Notes: generated from the letters alone by a model not told the origin. Shown: positions 24,548 to 33,489, counted from the stretch's first letter. The stretch: DNA of 64,000 bases from Streptomyces californicus (GCF_000717645.1 NZ_JNZZ01000003.1:310001-374000); one strand, 5' to 3'. Made by a program: numbers and translations.

Positions 24548-25513
24548 TCAGCTCCCGCCGCTCTCGTCCAGCAGTTCCCGGAACGCCTGGGCGACCGCCT
24601 CCGGGTACTCCATCATCGCCACGTGCCCGGCGTCGGGCAGCGTCAGCAGCCGGGCGCCGCGGAAGGCCGCGGACGCCCTGCGCGCCATCCGGTACGAGAC
24701 GAGCCGGTCCCGTCCGCCGTACACGAGCTGGGTCGGTGCGAGCACCCGCTCGGCCTGGCGCCACAGTCCCTGCTGGCCGCCCAGGGTGTACGCGTCCACG
24801 ATGCCCCGGGCCGAACGCGTCATCGCGTCCCAGAAGTACGGCAGTTCCAGCCGGCGCTCCATCTCGGCCACCGCGTGGCGGAAGGCTTCCTCGGAGACCC
24901 GTGCCGGATCGCCGTAACAGAGTGCCATGACTCCGCGCGTCCGCTGTTCCGCCGTCCAGCCCTTCGTCAGCCGGGCGAACAGGGTGGCGACGCCCGGCAC
25001 CGCCAGCAGGCCGGTCGGAATGGCGGGGCGCTGCACCCGCCACTCCGGCAGCGCGGGCGAGACCAGGGTGAGCGTGCGCACCAGGTCGGGGCGGACGGCG
25101 GCGACCCGGGTGGCGACCGCGCCGCCCAGCGAGTTGCCGAACAGGTGGACGGGGCCGCGCTCCTCCGCGTCGAGCAGCCGGATCACCGCGCGGGCGTGCC
25201 CGGTCACCGAGTAGTCGCCGTCGTCCGGCGGCGGCGAGTCCCCGAATCCGGGCAGGTCGACGGCTTCCCCGTCGACCACGTCGGACAGCAGGGGCATCAG
25301 CGCGGACCAGTTCTGCGACGAACCGCCGAGGCCGTGCACGTACAGCGCGGGAGGCAGTCCGGCGCGGTCGCCCGGCCGGCAGCGGACGGTCAGACCGATC
25401 CCCGGCAGGGAGACGGTGCGCAGCCGTTCACCGTCGGCGACCCGGACGGCACTGACGGTGGGGGCCAGTGCCGCGGCGGCGGCCTGGACACCCGGCAGCT
25501 CGGTCGAAGACAT
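24548..25513 (-). CDS. Alpha/beta-fold hydrolase
   Basis: A 321-aa hydrolase with oxyanion-hole motif HGLGGSS, nucleophile elbow GNSLGG (about residue 126), acid Asp in GGRDRLV and base His in DAGHVAMME. A cap domain of about 90 residues follows the nucleophile. It probably cleaves esters or thioesters; the substrate is unknown. The ATG at 25513 gives MSSTELPGVQ. It is followed eight bases later by the DUF3152 gene and lies divergent from a small acidic protein gene. Confidence 0.88.
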   Translation of the reverse strand: MSSTELPGVQAAAAALAPTVSAVRVADGERLRTVSLPGIGLTVRCRPGDRAGLPPALYVHGLGGSSQNWSALMPLLSDVVDGEAVDLPGFGDSPPPDDGDYSVTGHARAVIRLLDAEERGPVHLFGNSLGGAVATRVAAVRPDLVRTLTLVSPALPEWRVQRPAIPTGLLAVPGVATLFARLTKGWTAEQRTRGVMALCYGDPARVSEEAFRHAVAEMERRLELPYFWDAMTRSARGIVDAYTLGGQQGLWRQAERVLAPTQLVYGGRDRLVSYRMARRASAAFRGARLLTLPDAGHVAMMEYPEAVAQAFRELLDESGGS

Positions 25514-25631
25514 GCGCCAATGTTACGAGACGATCACGCCATGAATCATGTGTTCGCCGTCACAAGGCCGGATCGCGGGGTAGACGGGTAACTCCTACGC
25601 TGCATGGGGAACGACAGGAAGGGAGCGGCAC

Positions 25632-25847
25632 ATGACGGTCGACCCGAGCGACCCGGACACCTTCGAGGGCGTCGAGCAGGACGGACCGGGCCCCGAGGCC
25701 CCGGAGGCCGACGCCGCCGAACAGCGCGCGGACGTCCGCCCCCAGGACGACGAAGGGGCCGGTGACGTCGACCCGGCCACCGCCAACGAGGCGGATGTGG
25801 CGGAACAGCGCCGGGTGATCCCGCTGGACGAGGACGATTACCGGTAG
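25632..25847 (+). CDS. Small acidic protein of unknown function
   Basis: This 71-aa protein is very rich in Asp, Glu, Ala and Pro, with no membrane segment. It ends EADVAEQRRVIPLDEDDYR, a tail I recognise from conserved small Streptomyces proteins of unknown function. The first half repeats the AEQRADV-like motif that reappears as VAEQRRV near the end. The ATG at 25632 is preceded by GGAAGGGAG. It is probably disordered. Confidence 0.75.
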   Translation: MTVDPSDPDTFEGVEQDGPGPEAPEADAAEQRADVRPQDDEGAGDVDPATANEADVAEQRRVIPLDEDDYR

Positions 25848-26014
25848 TACGCCCTGGTTTGCGCGCGACCGGGGAGAACTGTGGGTTCCGCACGCGTCCG
25901 GTACGTGAAATTCTGCGTCCGCGCCGCGCACACCCGGGTTACCCGAAAGTACGATGGCTGGGCGGCGCAGCGTGCACGGACCGGCTGTGCTGGAACACAT
26001 ATTTGGGAGGCGGC

Positions 26015-26656
26015 GTGACAGCCATCGAGCAGACAGAGGCGGCGCGCCCGCGGGGCACCCGCCTGCCCCGCCGCGCCCGACGCAATCAGCTGCTGGGCGC
26101 CGCGCAGGAGGTCTTCGTCGCTCAGGGGTACCACTCCGCCGCGATGGACGACATCGCCGAGCGGGCCGGGGTCAGCAAGCCGGTGCTCTACCAGCACTTC
26201 CCCGGGAAGCTGGAGCTCTACCTGGCCCTGCTCGACCAGCACTGCGAGTCGCTGCTCCAGGCCGTGCGCACGGCGCTGGCCTCGACGACCGACAACAAGC
26301 TGCGGGTCGAGGCGACCATGGACGCCTACTTCGCGTACGTGCAGGACGAGGGCGGCGCGTTCCGGCTGGTCTTCGAGTCCGACCTCACCAACGAGCCCGC
26401 CGTGCGCGAGCGGGTCGACCGGGTCTCCCTCCAGTGCGCCGAGGCCATCTCCGACGTGATCGCCGGGGACACGGGCCTCTCCAAGGACGAGTCCATGCTG
26501 CTCGCGGTGGGGCTCGGGGGCGTCTCGCAGGTGGTGGCGCGCTACTGGCTCTCCAGCCAGTCCACGGTCCCCCGCGACACCGCCGTCCAGCTCCTCACCT
26601 CGCTGGCCTGGCGGGGCATCGCGGGCTTCCCGCTGCACGGCGTCGAGCAGCACTGA
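26015..26656 (+). CDS. TetR-family transcriptional regulator
   Basis: This 213-aa regulator has an N-terminal helix-turn-helix: RRNQLLGAAQEVFVAQGYHS then AAMDDIAERAGVSKPVLYQHF. The C-terminal ligand domain is of the TetR type with FPLHGVEQH at the end. Start is GTG at 26015 because GGGAGG at 26005-26010 lies four bases upstream; the open frame before it is non-coding. It stands before DUF3107, the same pair as Rv3208-Rv3208A. The ligand and targets are unknown. Confidence 0.92.
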   Translation: MTAIEQTEAARPRGTRLPRRARRNQLLGAAQEVFVAQGYHSAAMDDIAERAGVSKPVLYQHFPGKLELYLALLDQHCESLLQAVRTALASTTDNKLRVEATMDAYFAYVQDEGGAFRLVFESDLTNEPAVRERVDRVSLQCAEAISDVIAGDTGLSKDESMLLAVGLGGVSQVVARYWLSSQSTVPRDTAVQLLTSLAWRGIAGFPLHGVEQH

Positions 26657-26861
26657 CGCCCGCGAGCGGCGTCCGGCGGACCGTGACCGGGCCCGCCGCC
26701 CGCCCGTCCCGGTCCGCCGGGCGGCCCCGCGCGGCCAACGCCCCGCACGTGTTCGCTGCGGGCGTTGCCGGTCGAGCCCTGAGCGCCCCCTCCGCCGGGC
26801 TAATGTGGCTGCGTACGGCGCGGTTCGCCGCGCAAGGACTGACCGTCGGAGGGACATAGCC
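26657..26861. other. Gap between TetR and DUF3107 genes
   Basis: This 205-base GC-rich gap has an imperfect inverted repeat around 26737-26772 (CCAACGCCCCGCA against TGCGGGCGTTG), which may act as a weak terminator. A TAATGT hexamer at about 26800-26805 could be a -10 element for the DUF3107 gene. Confidence 0.3.
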
Positions 26862-27089
26862 GTGGAGGTCAAGATCGGGGTGCAGCACACGCCCCGCGAG
26901 ATCGTTCTGGAGAGCGGGCTTTCCGCCGAGGACGTCGAGAGCGCGGTCGCCGCGGCGCTGGGCGGCAAGGCGGAGCTGCTCAGCCTCACGGACGACAAGG
27001 GCCGCAAGGTCCTGGTGCCGGCCGACCGCATCGCGTATGTGGAGATCGGTGAGCCGACCACCCGGCGGGTGGGGTTCGGGACGCTGTAG
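26862..27089 (+). CDS. DUF3107 family protein
   Basis: This 75-aa protein starts VEVKIGVQHTPREIVLESG. Start is GTG at 26862, with GGAGGG at 26848-26853. It is the usual length of DUF3107, a conserved actinobacterial family (mycobacterial Rv3208A/TB9.4) of unknown biochemical role. The sequence alternates strand and helix, ending in PADRIAYVEIGEPTTRRVGF, which suggests a small alpha/beta fold. A perfect terminator hairpin follows. Confidence 0.9.
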   Translation: MEVKIGVQHTPREIVLESGLSAEDVESAVAAALGGKAELLSLTDDKGRKVLVPADRIAYVEIGEPTTRRVGFGTL

Positions 27090-27112
27090 TCCACGGACGC
27101 GACGACCACGGG

Positions 27113-27148
27113 AGCGGCCCGGCGGGAATTCCTTCCCGCCGGGCCGCT
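27113..27148. terminator. Terminator after DUF3107 gene
   Basis: A perfect 16-bp inverted repeat, AGCGGCCCGGCGGGAA with its complement, loop TTCC, 24 bases after the stop codon. A short T-containing stretch follows. Confidence 0.88.
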
Positions 27149-27149
27149 T

Positions 27150-27453
27150 CTGTGCTGGGCGGGCGCGTTCACGTCTGTGCTGGGCGGGCGCGTTCATGCC
27201 CGTGCTGTTGCGCACGCCTCTCCGCACCCCCGCTCACGCCCGTGTGCGCGGGCGCGGCGCACCCGTGCGAGCGTCCGCCGTCGCGCGCTGAGCGGTCCGC
27301 ACGGGCGGGAGGGGGCCGGCGGTCCCGTCGCAGGTCGGGGCCGGATCCCGTACGGGTCGTGGTGGGCGCGGGAGGGTTGCGCGGCATGGGCGGAGGGTAG
27401 GACGGCCTACGACCGTTTTGCCCGCCCCGCACACCCCCGCGAGGTGATCCTCT
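27150..27453. other. Intergenic region with a 25-bp direct repeat
   Basis: Two near-identical 25-bp copies of TGTGCTGGGCGGGCGCGTTC-type sequence (27150-27199) follow the terminator. The rest to 27453 is GC-rich with a run of CGGGAG-like motifs. No gene is convincing. The promoter of the small membrane protein gene should lie near the right end. Confidence 0.5.
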
Positions 27454-27726
27454 GTGATCTGGGAATCCATCGGCGCCGCCGTACTCGGACTGGCCCTCTC
27501 CTGGGCCGCGCTGCGATCACTGGCCGGCCGGCTCCCGTCCGGCCGCGTGGTCGTTCCGACCGGGGCGCTGGGCGCCCTGTTCGGGGCGTGCCTGACGCAC
27601 GCCGCCCTGGGGTCCGGCCATCTCCTGGCGACGCTGGTCGGCGCCGCATCCGTCGGCGCGGTGACGCTGTCGCTCCTGATCCGGCCGCGTGGCCGCCGCC
27701 TCACACGGTCGGCGGCGGCCCAGTAG
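27454..27726 (+). CDS. Small membrane protein
   Basis: This 90-aa protein has about three hydrophobic segments (IGAAVLGLALSWAALRSL, VVPTGALGALFGACLTHAAL, LLATLVGAASVGAVTLSLLI) and a basic C-terminal tail (RPRGRRLTRSAA). The GTG at 27454 has GAGGTG seven bases upstream. No family is recognised. It is convergent with the ferritin-like gene, with only nine bases between the two stops. Confidence 0.78.
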   Translation: MIWESIGAAVLGLALSWAALRSLAGRLPSGRVVVPTGALGALFGACLTHAALGSGHLLATLVGAASVGAVTLSLLIRPRGRRLTRSAAAQ

Positions 27727-27735
27727 TCGCAGCGG

Positions 27736-28482
27736 TTACGCGGCCAGCCCCAGCGCGGCCATGCGCTTGGTGTGGGCCTCGGTGATCCGGGAGAACATCC
27801 GGCCCACCTCGGCCAGGTCGAAGCCGTCCGCGACGCCGCCGACGAGCATCGTCGAGAGGGCGTCGCGGTCGGCGACCACCCGCTGGGCCTGCGAGAGCGC
27901 CTCGCCCATCAGCCGGCGCGCCCAGAGCGCGAGGCGGCCGCCGACCCGTGGATCGGCCTCGATGGCGGCGCGCACCTTCTCCACGGCGAAGTTCCCGTGG
28001 CCCGTGTCGTCCAGCACGGACAGCACGAGGGCCCGGGTGTCGGTGTCCAGCCGGGCCGCGACCTCGCGGTAGAAGTCGCTCGCGATCGAGTCGCCGACGT
28101 ACGCCTTGACCAGGCCCTCCAGCCAGTCGGACGGGGCGGTCTGGCGGTGGAAGTCGTCCAGCGCCTTGGCGAAGGGCTCCATCGCGGCGGTGGGGTCCTC
28201 CTCGACGGCGGTCAGCCGGTCGCTGAGCTGCTCGAAGTGGTGGAACTCGGCGGCGGCCATCTTCGCCAGCTCCGCCTTGTCCCCGAGGGTCGGGGCGAGC
28301 TTCGCGTCCTCCGCCAGCCGCTCGAAGGCCGCCAGCTCTCCGTAGGCGAGGGCGCCCAGCAGGTCCACGACGGCGGCGCGGTACTGCGGGTCGGCGGCCG
28401 CGGTGGCCCAGTCCTGAGCGGCGATCCCGGTGGCTTCGGCCGGGTCTGCGGGGGTTTCGGTGGCGTGGTCTGGCGTCTCCAT
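27736..28482 (-). CDS. Ferritin-like fold protein (MiaE-2-like)
   Basis: This 248-aa, mostly helical protein has ferritin-like metal-site candidates: GELAAFERLAED, then AAEFHHFEQL (an ExxH-type pair), then DDTGHGNF. These fit the 'ferritin-like fold-containing protein' family found beside RhlE-type helicases in actinobacteria (mycobacterial Rv3210c). Whether it is a diiron oxygenase, such as a tRNA hydroxylase, is not proved. The start ATG at 28482 has no clear Shine-Dalgarno. Confidence 0.8.
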   Translation of the reverse strand: METPDHATETPADPAEATGIAAQDWATAAADPQYRAAVVDLLGALAYGELAAFERLAEDAKLAPTLGDKAELAKMAAAEFHHFEQLSDRLTAVEEDPTAAMEPFAKALDDFHRQTAPSDWLEGLVKAYVGDSIASDFYREVAARLDTDTRALVLSVLDDTGHGNFAVEKVRAAIEADPRVGGRLALWARRLMGEALSQAQRVVADRDALSTMLVGGVADGFDLAEVGRMFSRITEAHTKRMAALGLAA

Positions 28483-28796
28483 GAACGGAACGATAGCCCT
28501 CCCGGCGAACGGCGGAAGGGCCTGGTCAGCCAGGGCCGCCCCACCGTTCCGACGAATTCGTCCAACACATATGCGCGAATCCGGGGTACAGTGGTAATGC
28601 GCTTACTGAGCACTCTGCTGTGCCCAGGGCGCACCCTTGAATGAGGATGCCCGGTCGGTGGCCCGATCGGCTCCGACCCGACAGCCCTCCACGCGGTGCG
28701 TACGCCACGTACGACTGCAGATGAGGGGCCCCCTCAGCGGCACGAGCGCTCGAGCGACGGCAGTGGTCCCGCGCCACCCGGCCCATCCACGGCCGG
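28483..28796. other. Divergent promoter region, ferritin-like gene and RNA helicase gene
   Basis: This 314-base gap is less GC-rich than its surroundings near 28550-28610. A TACAGT hexamer at about 28587-28592 could be a -10 element toward the helicase, giving a leader of more than 200 bases. No ORF looks real. Long leaders are common for cold-regulated DEAD-box genes, but no specific element is recognised. Confidence 0.35.
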
Positions 28797-31349
28797 ATGA
28801 CCAACCCGGCACGGTACGACCCCCAGCGTTCGCCTCGGACCGCGTTTCACAGAAGAGGCAGCACCCTGACTACGTTCCGAGACCTCGGCATTCTTTCCGA
28901 GACGGCCGAAGCCCTTGAGGCGGTCGGCATCACGTCCCCCTTCCCCATCCAGGAGCTGACGCTCCCCGTAGCCCTCTCCGGCTCCGACGTCATCGGCCAG
29001 GCCAAGACCGGCACCGGCAAGACGCTCGGCTTCGGTCTCCCGCTCCTGGAGCGCGTGACCGTCCCCGCCGACGTCGAGGCCGGGCGCGCCAAGCCCGAGG
29101 AGCTGACCGACGCCCCGCAGGCGCTCGTCGTCGTTCCCACCCGCGAGCTGTGCACCCAGGTCACCAACGACCTGCTCACCGCCGGCAAGGTCCGCAACGT
29201 CCGCGTTCTCGCGATCTACGGCGGCCGGGCGTACGAGCCCCAGGTCGAGGCCCTGAAGAAGGGCGTCGACGTGATCGTCGGCACCCCGGGCCGCCTGCTG
29301 GACCTCGCGGGCCAGCGCAAGCTCGACCTCTCCCACATCCGCGGGCTCGTCCTCGACGAGGCCGACGAGATGCTGGACCTGGGCTTCCTGCCCGACGTCG
29401 AGCGCATCATCACGATGCTGCCGGCCAAGCGCCAGACGATGCTGTTCTCGGCGACCATGCCCGGCGCCGTCATCAGCCTGGCGCGGCGGTACATGTCGCA
29501 GCCGACGCACATCAACGCCACGTCGCCCGACGACGAGGGCACGACCGTCAAGAACACGGTCCAGCACGTCTACCGCGCCCACAACATGGACAAGCCGGAG
29601 ATGCTCGCCCGCATCCTCCAGGCCGAGGGCCGCGGGCTCGCGATGATCTTCTGCCGCACCAAGCGCACGGCGGCCGACATCGCCGAGCAGCTGGAGAAGC
29701 GCGGCTTCGCCTCCGGCGCGGTCCACGGCGACCTCGGCCAGGGCGCCCGCGAGCAGGCGCTGCGCGCCTTCCGCAACGGCAAGGTCGACGTCCTGGTCTG
29801 CACCGACGTCGCCGCGCGCGGCATCGACGTCGAGGGTGTGACCCACGTCGTGAACTACCAGTCGCCGGAGGACGAGAAGACCTACCTCCACCGCATCGGC
29901 CGGACCGGCCGCGCGGGCGCCAAGGGCATCGCGATCACGCTGGTCGACTGGGACGACATCCCGCGCTGGCAGCTGATCAACAAGGCGCTGGACCTGAAGT
30001 TCCCGGACCCGCCGGAGACGTACTCCACCTCGCCGCACCTCTACGAGGAGCTGGGCATCCCGGCCGGCACCAAGGGCGTGCTGCCGCGCGCCGACCGGAC
30101 CCGTGCCGGTCTGCGGGCCGAGGAGGTCGAGGACCTCGGCGAGACCGGCGGCCGCGGCCGCAAGGCCGCCGCCCCCGCCCCGGCGCGCGAGGAGCGCGAG
30201 CCCCGCACCCGTACGCCGCGCCAGCGCCGCCGCACCCGTGGCGGAGCCGCGGCGGAGGCGGGCGCCGCGACGGTGCCCGCGCCCGCCAAGGAGACCGCGC
30301 CGGCCGGGCCGGCGGCCGAGGGCGACGCGTCGTCCGACGCGCCGCGCACCCCGCGCCGTCGCCGCCGTACCCGCGTCAGCAACCCCGCCGAGGCGTCCGT
30401 GGCGGTCGCCGAGGCCCCGGCGGTCCCCGCCCCGGTGGCCGAGGCCGAGGCCGAGCCCGTCGCGCAGCCGGTGGCCGAGGCCACTCCGGTCGCACAGCCG
30501 GTGTCCGCTCCGGTCGCACAGCCGGTGGCCGAGGACGTCGCGGAGACGAAGCCGCGCCGCCGTCGCGGCCGTGCCGCGAAGCCGGTGACGGAGGAGACCG
30601 CCGCACCCGCCGCCGCACCGGCCGCTTCGGCCCCGGTCGCTTCGGCCCCGGCCGAGTTCCAGACCGTGGCGGTCGCCGCGGGCATCACGGAGCCGGCCCC
30701 GGAGCCGAAGGCGCGTCCGCGCCGCCGCGCCCGGGTCGTGAAGCCTGCCGACGAGGTCGACTTCCAGATCGCCCCGGCCGCCGAGCCGGAGCCCGAGACG
30801 AAGACGCGCCGCCGCCCGGCACGCGCCACGTCGAAGCCGAAGACCGAGGCGAAGGCGAAGGCCGAGGCCCCGGTGGAGGCCGAGCCCGCGGCCGAGTCGA
30901 AGCCGAAGACCCGGACCCGGAAGAAGGCCGAGGCCGTGACTTCCGAGGCCGTGACCGCCGAGTCCGCCGCGGCCGAGACGAAGACCCGGGCGACCCGGGC
31001 GACGAAGTCGCGCGCGAAGGCGGAGACGGCTTCGGAGCCCGCGGAGAAGGCGACCGAGAAGGCCGCTGCGAAGAAGGCCCCGTCGAAGGCCGCCGCCAAG
31101 GCCACGGCCACGACGGTCGCCGCCGAGCAGCCCGGGACGGAGGCCCCGGCCGCCGAGGCGGAGGCCAGGCCGCGCCGCCGTCGGGCCACCCGCCCGGCCG
31201 GCGCCGCCACCGCGACCGCGACTCCGGAGGCCGCCGTGGTCTCCGCGGCCGAGGCCGTGGTGAGCGAGGCCGCCGCCGCGCCGAAGACGCGCCGTCGCCG
31301 GGCCACCCGCCCGGCCGGTGCCGCGACGGTGACGGCGACCGAGAGCTGA
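28797..31349 (+). CDS. DEAD-box RNA helicase with long basic disordered tail (RhlE/CsdA type)
   Basis: ATP-dependent RNA helicase for RNA remodelling or ribosome assembly. The core contains the Q-motif region (GITSPFPIQE), Walker A AKTGTGKT, DEAD in LDEADEMLD, FSATMPG and HRIGRTGR, all intact. From about residue 425 a long low-complexity tail alternates acidic Ala/Pro/Val/Glu stretches with basic patches such as RRRRRTRV and PRRRRATRPAGAAT; the last motif occurs twice near the C terminus. The ATG at 28797 lacks a ribosome site. A CTG at 28866, with AGAAGAGG seven bases upstream, would give LTTFRDLG and may be the real start. Syntenic with Rv3211. Confidence 0.93.
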   Translation: MTNPARYDPQRSPRTAFHRRGSTLTTFRDLGILSETAEALEAVGITSPFPIQELTLPVALSGSDVIGQAKTGTGKTLGFGLPLLERVTVPADVEAGRAKPEELTDAPQALVVVPTRELCTQVTNDLLTAGKVRNVRVLAIYGGRAYEPQVEALKKGVDVIVGTPGRLLDLAGQRKLDLSHIRGLVLDEADEMLDLGFLPDVERIITMLPAKRQTMLFSATMPGAVISLARRYMSQPTHINATSPDDEGTTVKNTVQHVYRAHNMDKPEMLARILQAEGRGLAMIFCRTKRTAADIAEQLEKRGFASGAVHGDLGQGAREQALRAFRNGKVDVLVCTDVAARGIDVEGVTHVVNYQSPEDEKTYLHRIGRTGRAGAKGIAITLVDWDDIPRWQLINKALDLKFPDPPETYSTSPHLYEELGIPAGTKGVLPRADRTRAGLRAEEVEDLGETGGRGRKAAAPAPAREEREPRTRTPRQRRRTRGGAAAEAGAATVPAPAKETAPAGPAAEGDASSDAPRTPRRRRRTRVSNPAEASVAVAEAPAVPAPVAEAEAEPVAQPVAEATPVAQPVSAPVAQPVAEDVAETKPRRRRGRAAKPVTEETAAPAAAPAASAPVASAPAEFQTVAVAAGITEPAPEPKARPRRRARVVKPADEVDFQIAPAAEPEPETKTRRRPARATSKPKTEAKAKAEAPVEAEPAAESKPKTRTRKKAEAVTSEAVTAESAAAETKTRATRATKSRAKAETASEPAEKATEKAAAKKAPSKAAAKATATTVAAEQPGTEAPAAEAEARPRRRRATRPAGAATATATPEAAVVSAAEAVVSEAAAAPKTRRRRATRPAGAATVTATES

Positions 31350-31373
31350 CGCTCCCGGCGACACCGCACGACG

Positions 31374-31413
31374 AACGGCCCCGGCCCCCGCACCCGCGGG
31401 GGCCGGGGCCGTT
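31374..31413. terminator. Terminator of the RNA helicase gene
   Basis: A perfect 18-bp inverted repeat (AACGGCCCCGGCCCCCGC and complement) with loop ACCC, ending in TTT, 25 bases after the stop codon. Confidence 0.9.
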
Positions 31414-31522
31414 TCGCTGCCCCTGCGGGGTGTCCGGCGCAGCAGGCGCGGACCCGCCGGGCCCGTCCTTCACGCCCCGGCCGGTGGCGGCGGCCCCGGG
31501 GTGGCGGCGATAGCCTCGCCGT

Positions 31523-32380
31523 ATGAGTCGTCCGCCCACCTTCGCCCCGCCGCCCTGCGCCCGCTCCCGTGTCCTGCCCACGGAGCGCGGTGACTTCGCC
31601 GTCCTGGACGCCGTACCGCGTACGCCGGAACGGGCCACCGCCCTGCTGCTGCCCGGGTACACCGGCAGCAAGGAGGACTTCGTCGCCCTGCTCGAACCGC
31701 TGTGCGCGGCCGGCTACCGGGTGGTCGCCGTGGACGGCCGGGGGCAGTACGAGTCGAAGGGGACGGGCCGCCAGGAGGACTACGCCCGGGCGGAGTCGGC
31801 CCGGGACGTGCTCGCCCAGGCGGCGGCGCTGGGGACGGGCCCGGGAGAGCTGCACCTGCTCGGGCACTCGCTCGGCGGCCAGATCGCGCGCGCCGCCGTC
31901 CTGCTGGACGCCGCCCCGTTCCGTTCGCTGACGCTGATGTCCTCGGGTCCGGCCGAGGTGGTCGCCGCCCAGCGGGAGAAGGTGAAGATGCTGGGCGACG
32001 CGCTGGCCGTGCTGTCGATGGACGAGGTGTGGGAGGCGATGCGGGCGCTGGACCCGCCGCAGGACGCGGACACCGGTGACGGCGCGGACCTGCGCCGCCG
32101 CTGGCTCGCCCACGACCCGGCCCAGCTCATCGCCACCGGAGCCCAGTTGGCCACCGAGCCGGACCGGGTGGACGAGCTGGCGGCCGTGGGGCTCCCCGTC
32201 CACGTGCTGTCCGGGGAGCGCGACGACGTCTGGCCGGTGGAGCTGTTCGACTCCATGGCGCGGCGCCTCGGCGCCCACCGCACGACGATCGCCGGGGCCG
32301 AGCACTCCCCCAACACCGCCCGCCCCCGGGAGACCGCGCAGGCGCTGGCCGCGTTCTGGGACGGTCCGGCCCCCGTCTGA
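31523..32380 (+). CDS. Alpha/beta-fold hydrolase
   Basis: This 285-aa hydrolase has oxyanion motif LPGYTGSKEDF, nucleophile GHSLGG (about residue 116), acid Asp in SGERDDVWP and base His in GAEHSPN. GRGQYESKG after the third strand is conserved in this subgroup. It is probably a cytoplasmic esterase of unknown substrate. The ATG at 31523 is the first start after the terminator. Its 3' end, including the TGA stop, is copied in a 27-bp tandem repeat. Confidence 0.87.
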   Translation: MSRPPTFAPPPCARSRVLPTERGDFAVLDAVPRTPERATALLLPGYTGSKEDFVALLEPLCAAGYRVVAVDGRGQYESKGTGRQEDYARAESARDVLAQAAALGTGPGELHLLGHSLGGQIARAAVLLDAAPFRSLTLMSSGPAEVVAAQREKVKMLGDALAVLSMDEVWEAMRALDPPQDADTGDGADLRRRWLAHDPAQLIATGAQLATEPDRVDELAAVGLPVHVLSGERDDVWPVELFDSMARRLGAHRTTIAGAEHSPNTARPRETAQALAAFWDGPAPV

Positions 32381-32448
32381 CGGGGCGTCCGTCCGGCTCC
32401 CCTCTGACGGGGCGTCCGTCCGGCCCCCGGCTGACGGCGCGTCCCACC
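32368..32448. repeat. 27-bp x 3 tandem repeat spanning the hydrolase stop codon
   Basis: Three copies at exactly 27-bp spacing, beginning 32368, 32395 and 32422. Copy 1 contains the last codons and TGA of the hydrolase, and the other two repeat them downstream, each keeping TGACGG. The period is nine codons. Confidence 0.85.
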
Positions 32449-32468
32449 AGGCGCGGCCCCGGCCCCGC

Positions 32469-33380
32469 TCAGTACTGCGCCTGGAGGTGCTGCCAGAAGC
32501 CGTCGCGGAGCGCCCGCCGCAGGTGGGCGTGGCCGCGCAGCGAGCACTGGAGCAGCCGTTCCGCCTCGACCAGGAGGTCCTGGTCGGTGGAGCCCGGCAG
32601 ATAGGGCCGGCCGGGCAGCAGGTCGGCCAGGGAGTCGCGGCCCCGGGCGGCGAGCCAGGCGGCGGCGACCTGGGCGCCAACGAAGCGGACGTCCTCCCGG
32701 GAGGGGGCCGGTGTGTCGTCCTCGTACGTGGTGACGGGGCGCCGCGTGACGTAGGGGCGGCAGAAGTCGAGGTCGAAGGTGCGCTGGCTGTCGACCTCCC
32801 ACAGCAGCGGTTCGGCCTGGTTGCGGCCGTCCGCGGCCTCGATGCCCCACAGGTGCACGCGGGCCCCGTACCCCTGGGCCGCCTCCACCGCCGAGACCAG
32901 GTCCTCGTCGCCGCCGACGAGGGCCGCGTCGCTGATGGCGCGGTGGCGGGCGAGGGATTCGAGGTCGGTGCGGATGAGGGAGTCGACGCCCTTCTGCTGG
33001 TTGTTGGCGTTGAGGTTGCCCAGCCGCACCTTGACGTCGGGCAGTTCGGCGATGGCCTGCTGCTCGGCGGTGTGGATGCGGCGGCGGGCCCCGTCGTACC
33101 AGTAGACGCGCAGCAGCCTGCTGTCCGCGAAGATCGTGCGCGCCTTGTCGATGAAGGCGTCGATCAGCCCCTCGGCGTCGAGGTCGAAGGAGCGCCGGTC
33201 CTCGGTGCCGGTGACGAGCAGCCCGGCCGCCGCGTACACGTACCCGGCGTCCACGAAGATGGCGTGCGTCGACGGCGTCTTGGCGACCTCGACGAGCATG
33301 CGCTGGAGCAGCTCGTTGGTGCGGTCCAGGCGGGCGGCGAGACCGGTGCCCGCGCCGAGCTGCGGGTCCCCCTCGTTCAT
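32469..33380 (-). CDS. NYN/PIN-fold ribonuclease-like protein
   Basis: This 303-aa protein has an NYN domain, a PIN-like metal-dependent RNase fold. Acidic metal ligands are seen in HAIFVDAGYVY (about residue 44), QQKGVDSLIRTD and VGGDEDLV, in the correct order. The C-terminal ~90 residues are helical with no recognised family. It probably processes or degrades RNA. The ATG at 33380 has GAGG five bases upstream. It is divergent from the sigma-R-type promoter of the 50-codon gene. Confidence 0.85.
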   Translation of the reverse strand: MNEGDPQLGAGTGLAARLDRTNELLQRMLVEVAKTPSTHAIFVDAGYVYAAAGLLVTGTEDRRSFDLDAEGLIDAFIDKARTIFADSRLLRVYWYDGARRRIHTAEQQAIAELPDVKVRLGNLNANNQQKGVDSLIRTDLESLARHRAISDAALVGGDEDLVSAVEAAQGYGARVHLWGIEAADGRNQAEPLLWEVDSQRTFDLDFCRPYVTRRPVTTYEDDTPAPSREDVRFVGAQVAAAWLAARGRDSLADLLPGRPYLPGSTDQDLLVEAERLLQCSLRGHAHLRRALRDGFWQHLQAQY

Positions 33381-33452
33381 GCGAACCTCGTGGTCTGTGG
33401 TGCTGCGGTTACCAACGGGTACTTAGACATCCAAAAAATTTCCTTAGCGTAG

Positions 33453-33478
33453 GGAATGTTTGCAGAGGGCATCTCGTT
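33453..33478 (+). promoter_or_regulatory. Sigma-R-type promoter of the 50-aa protein gene
   Basis: GGAAT (33453-33457), 18 bases, GTT (33476-33478), exactly the sigma-R consensus, in the AT-rich gap between the NYN gene and the small gene. Transcription would begin near 33484 and give a leader of about 100 bases with two stem-loops. Confidence 0.75.
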
Positions 33479-33489
33479 GTAACCGGTGT

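Noticed and set aside
20889..24917. 1342-codon plus-strand ORF across the transporter and DUF3152 genes
   Set aside because: It overlaps real minus-strand genes and an intergenic leader; no conserved motif is visible.
32469..33380. NYN protein as part of a toxin-antitoxin or defence module
   Set aside because: No partner gene stands next to it, and the neighbours are housekeeping-like, so there is no support for such a module.
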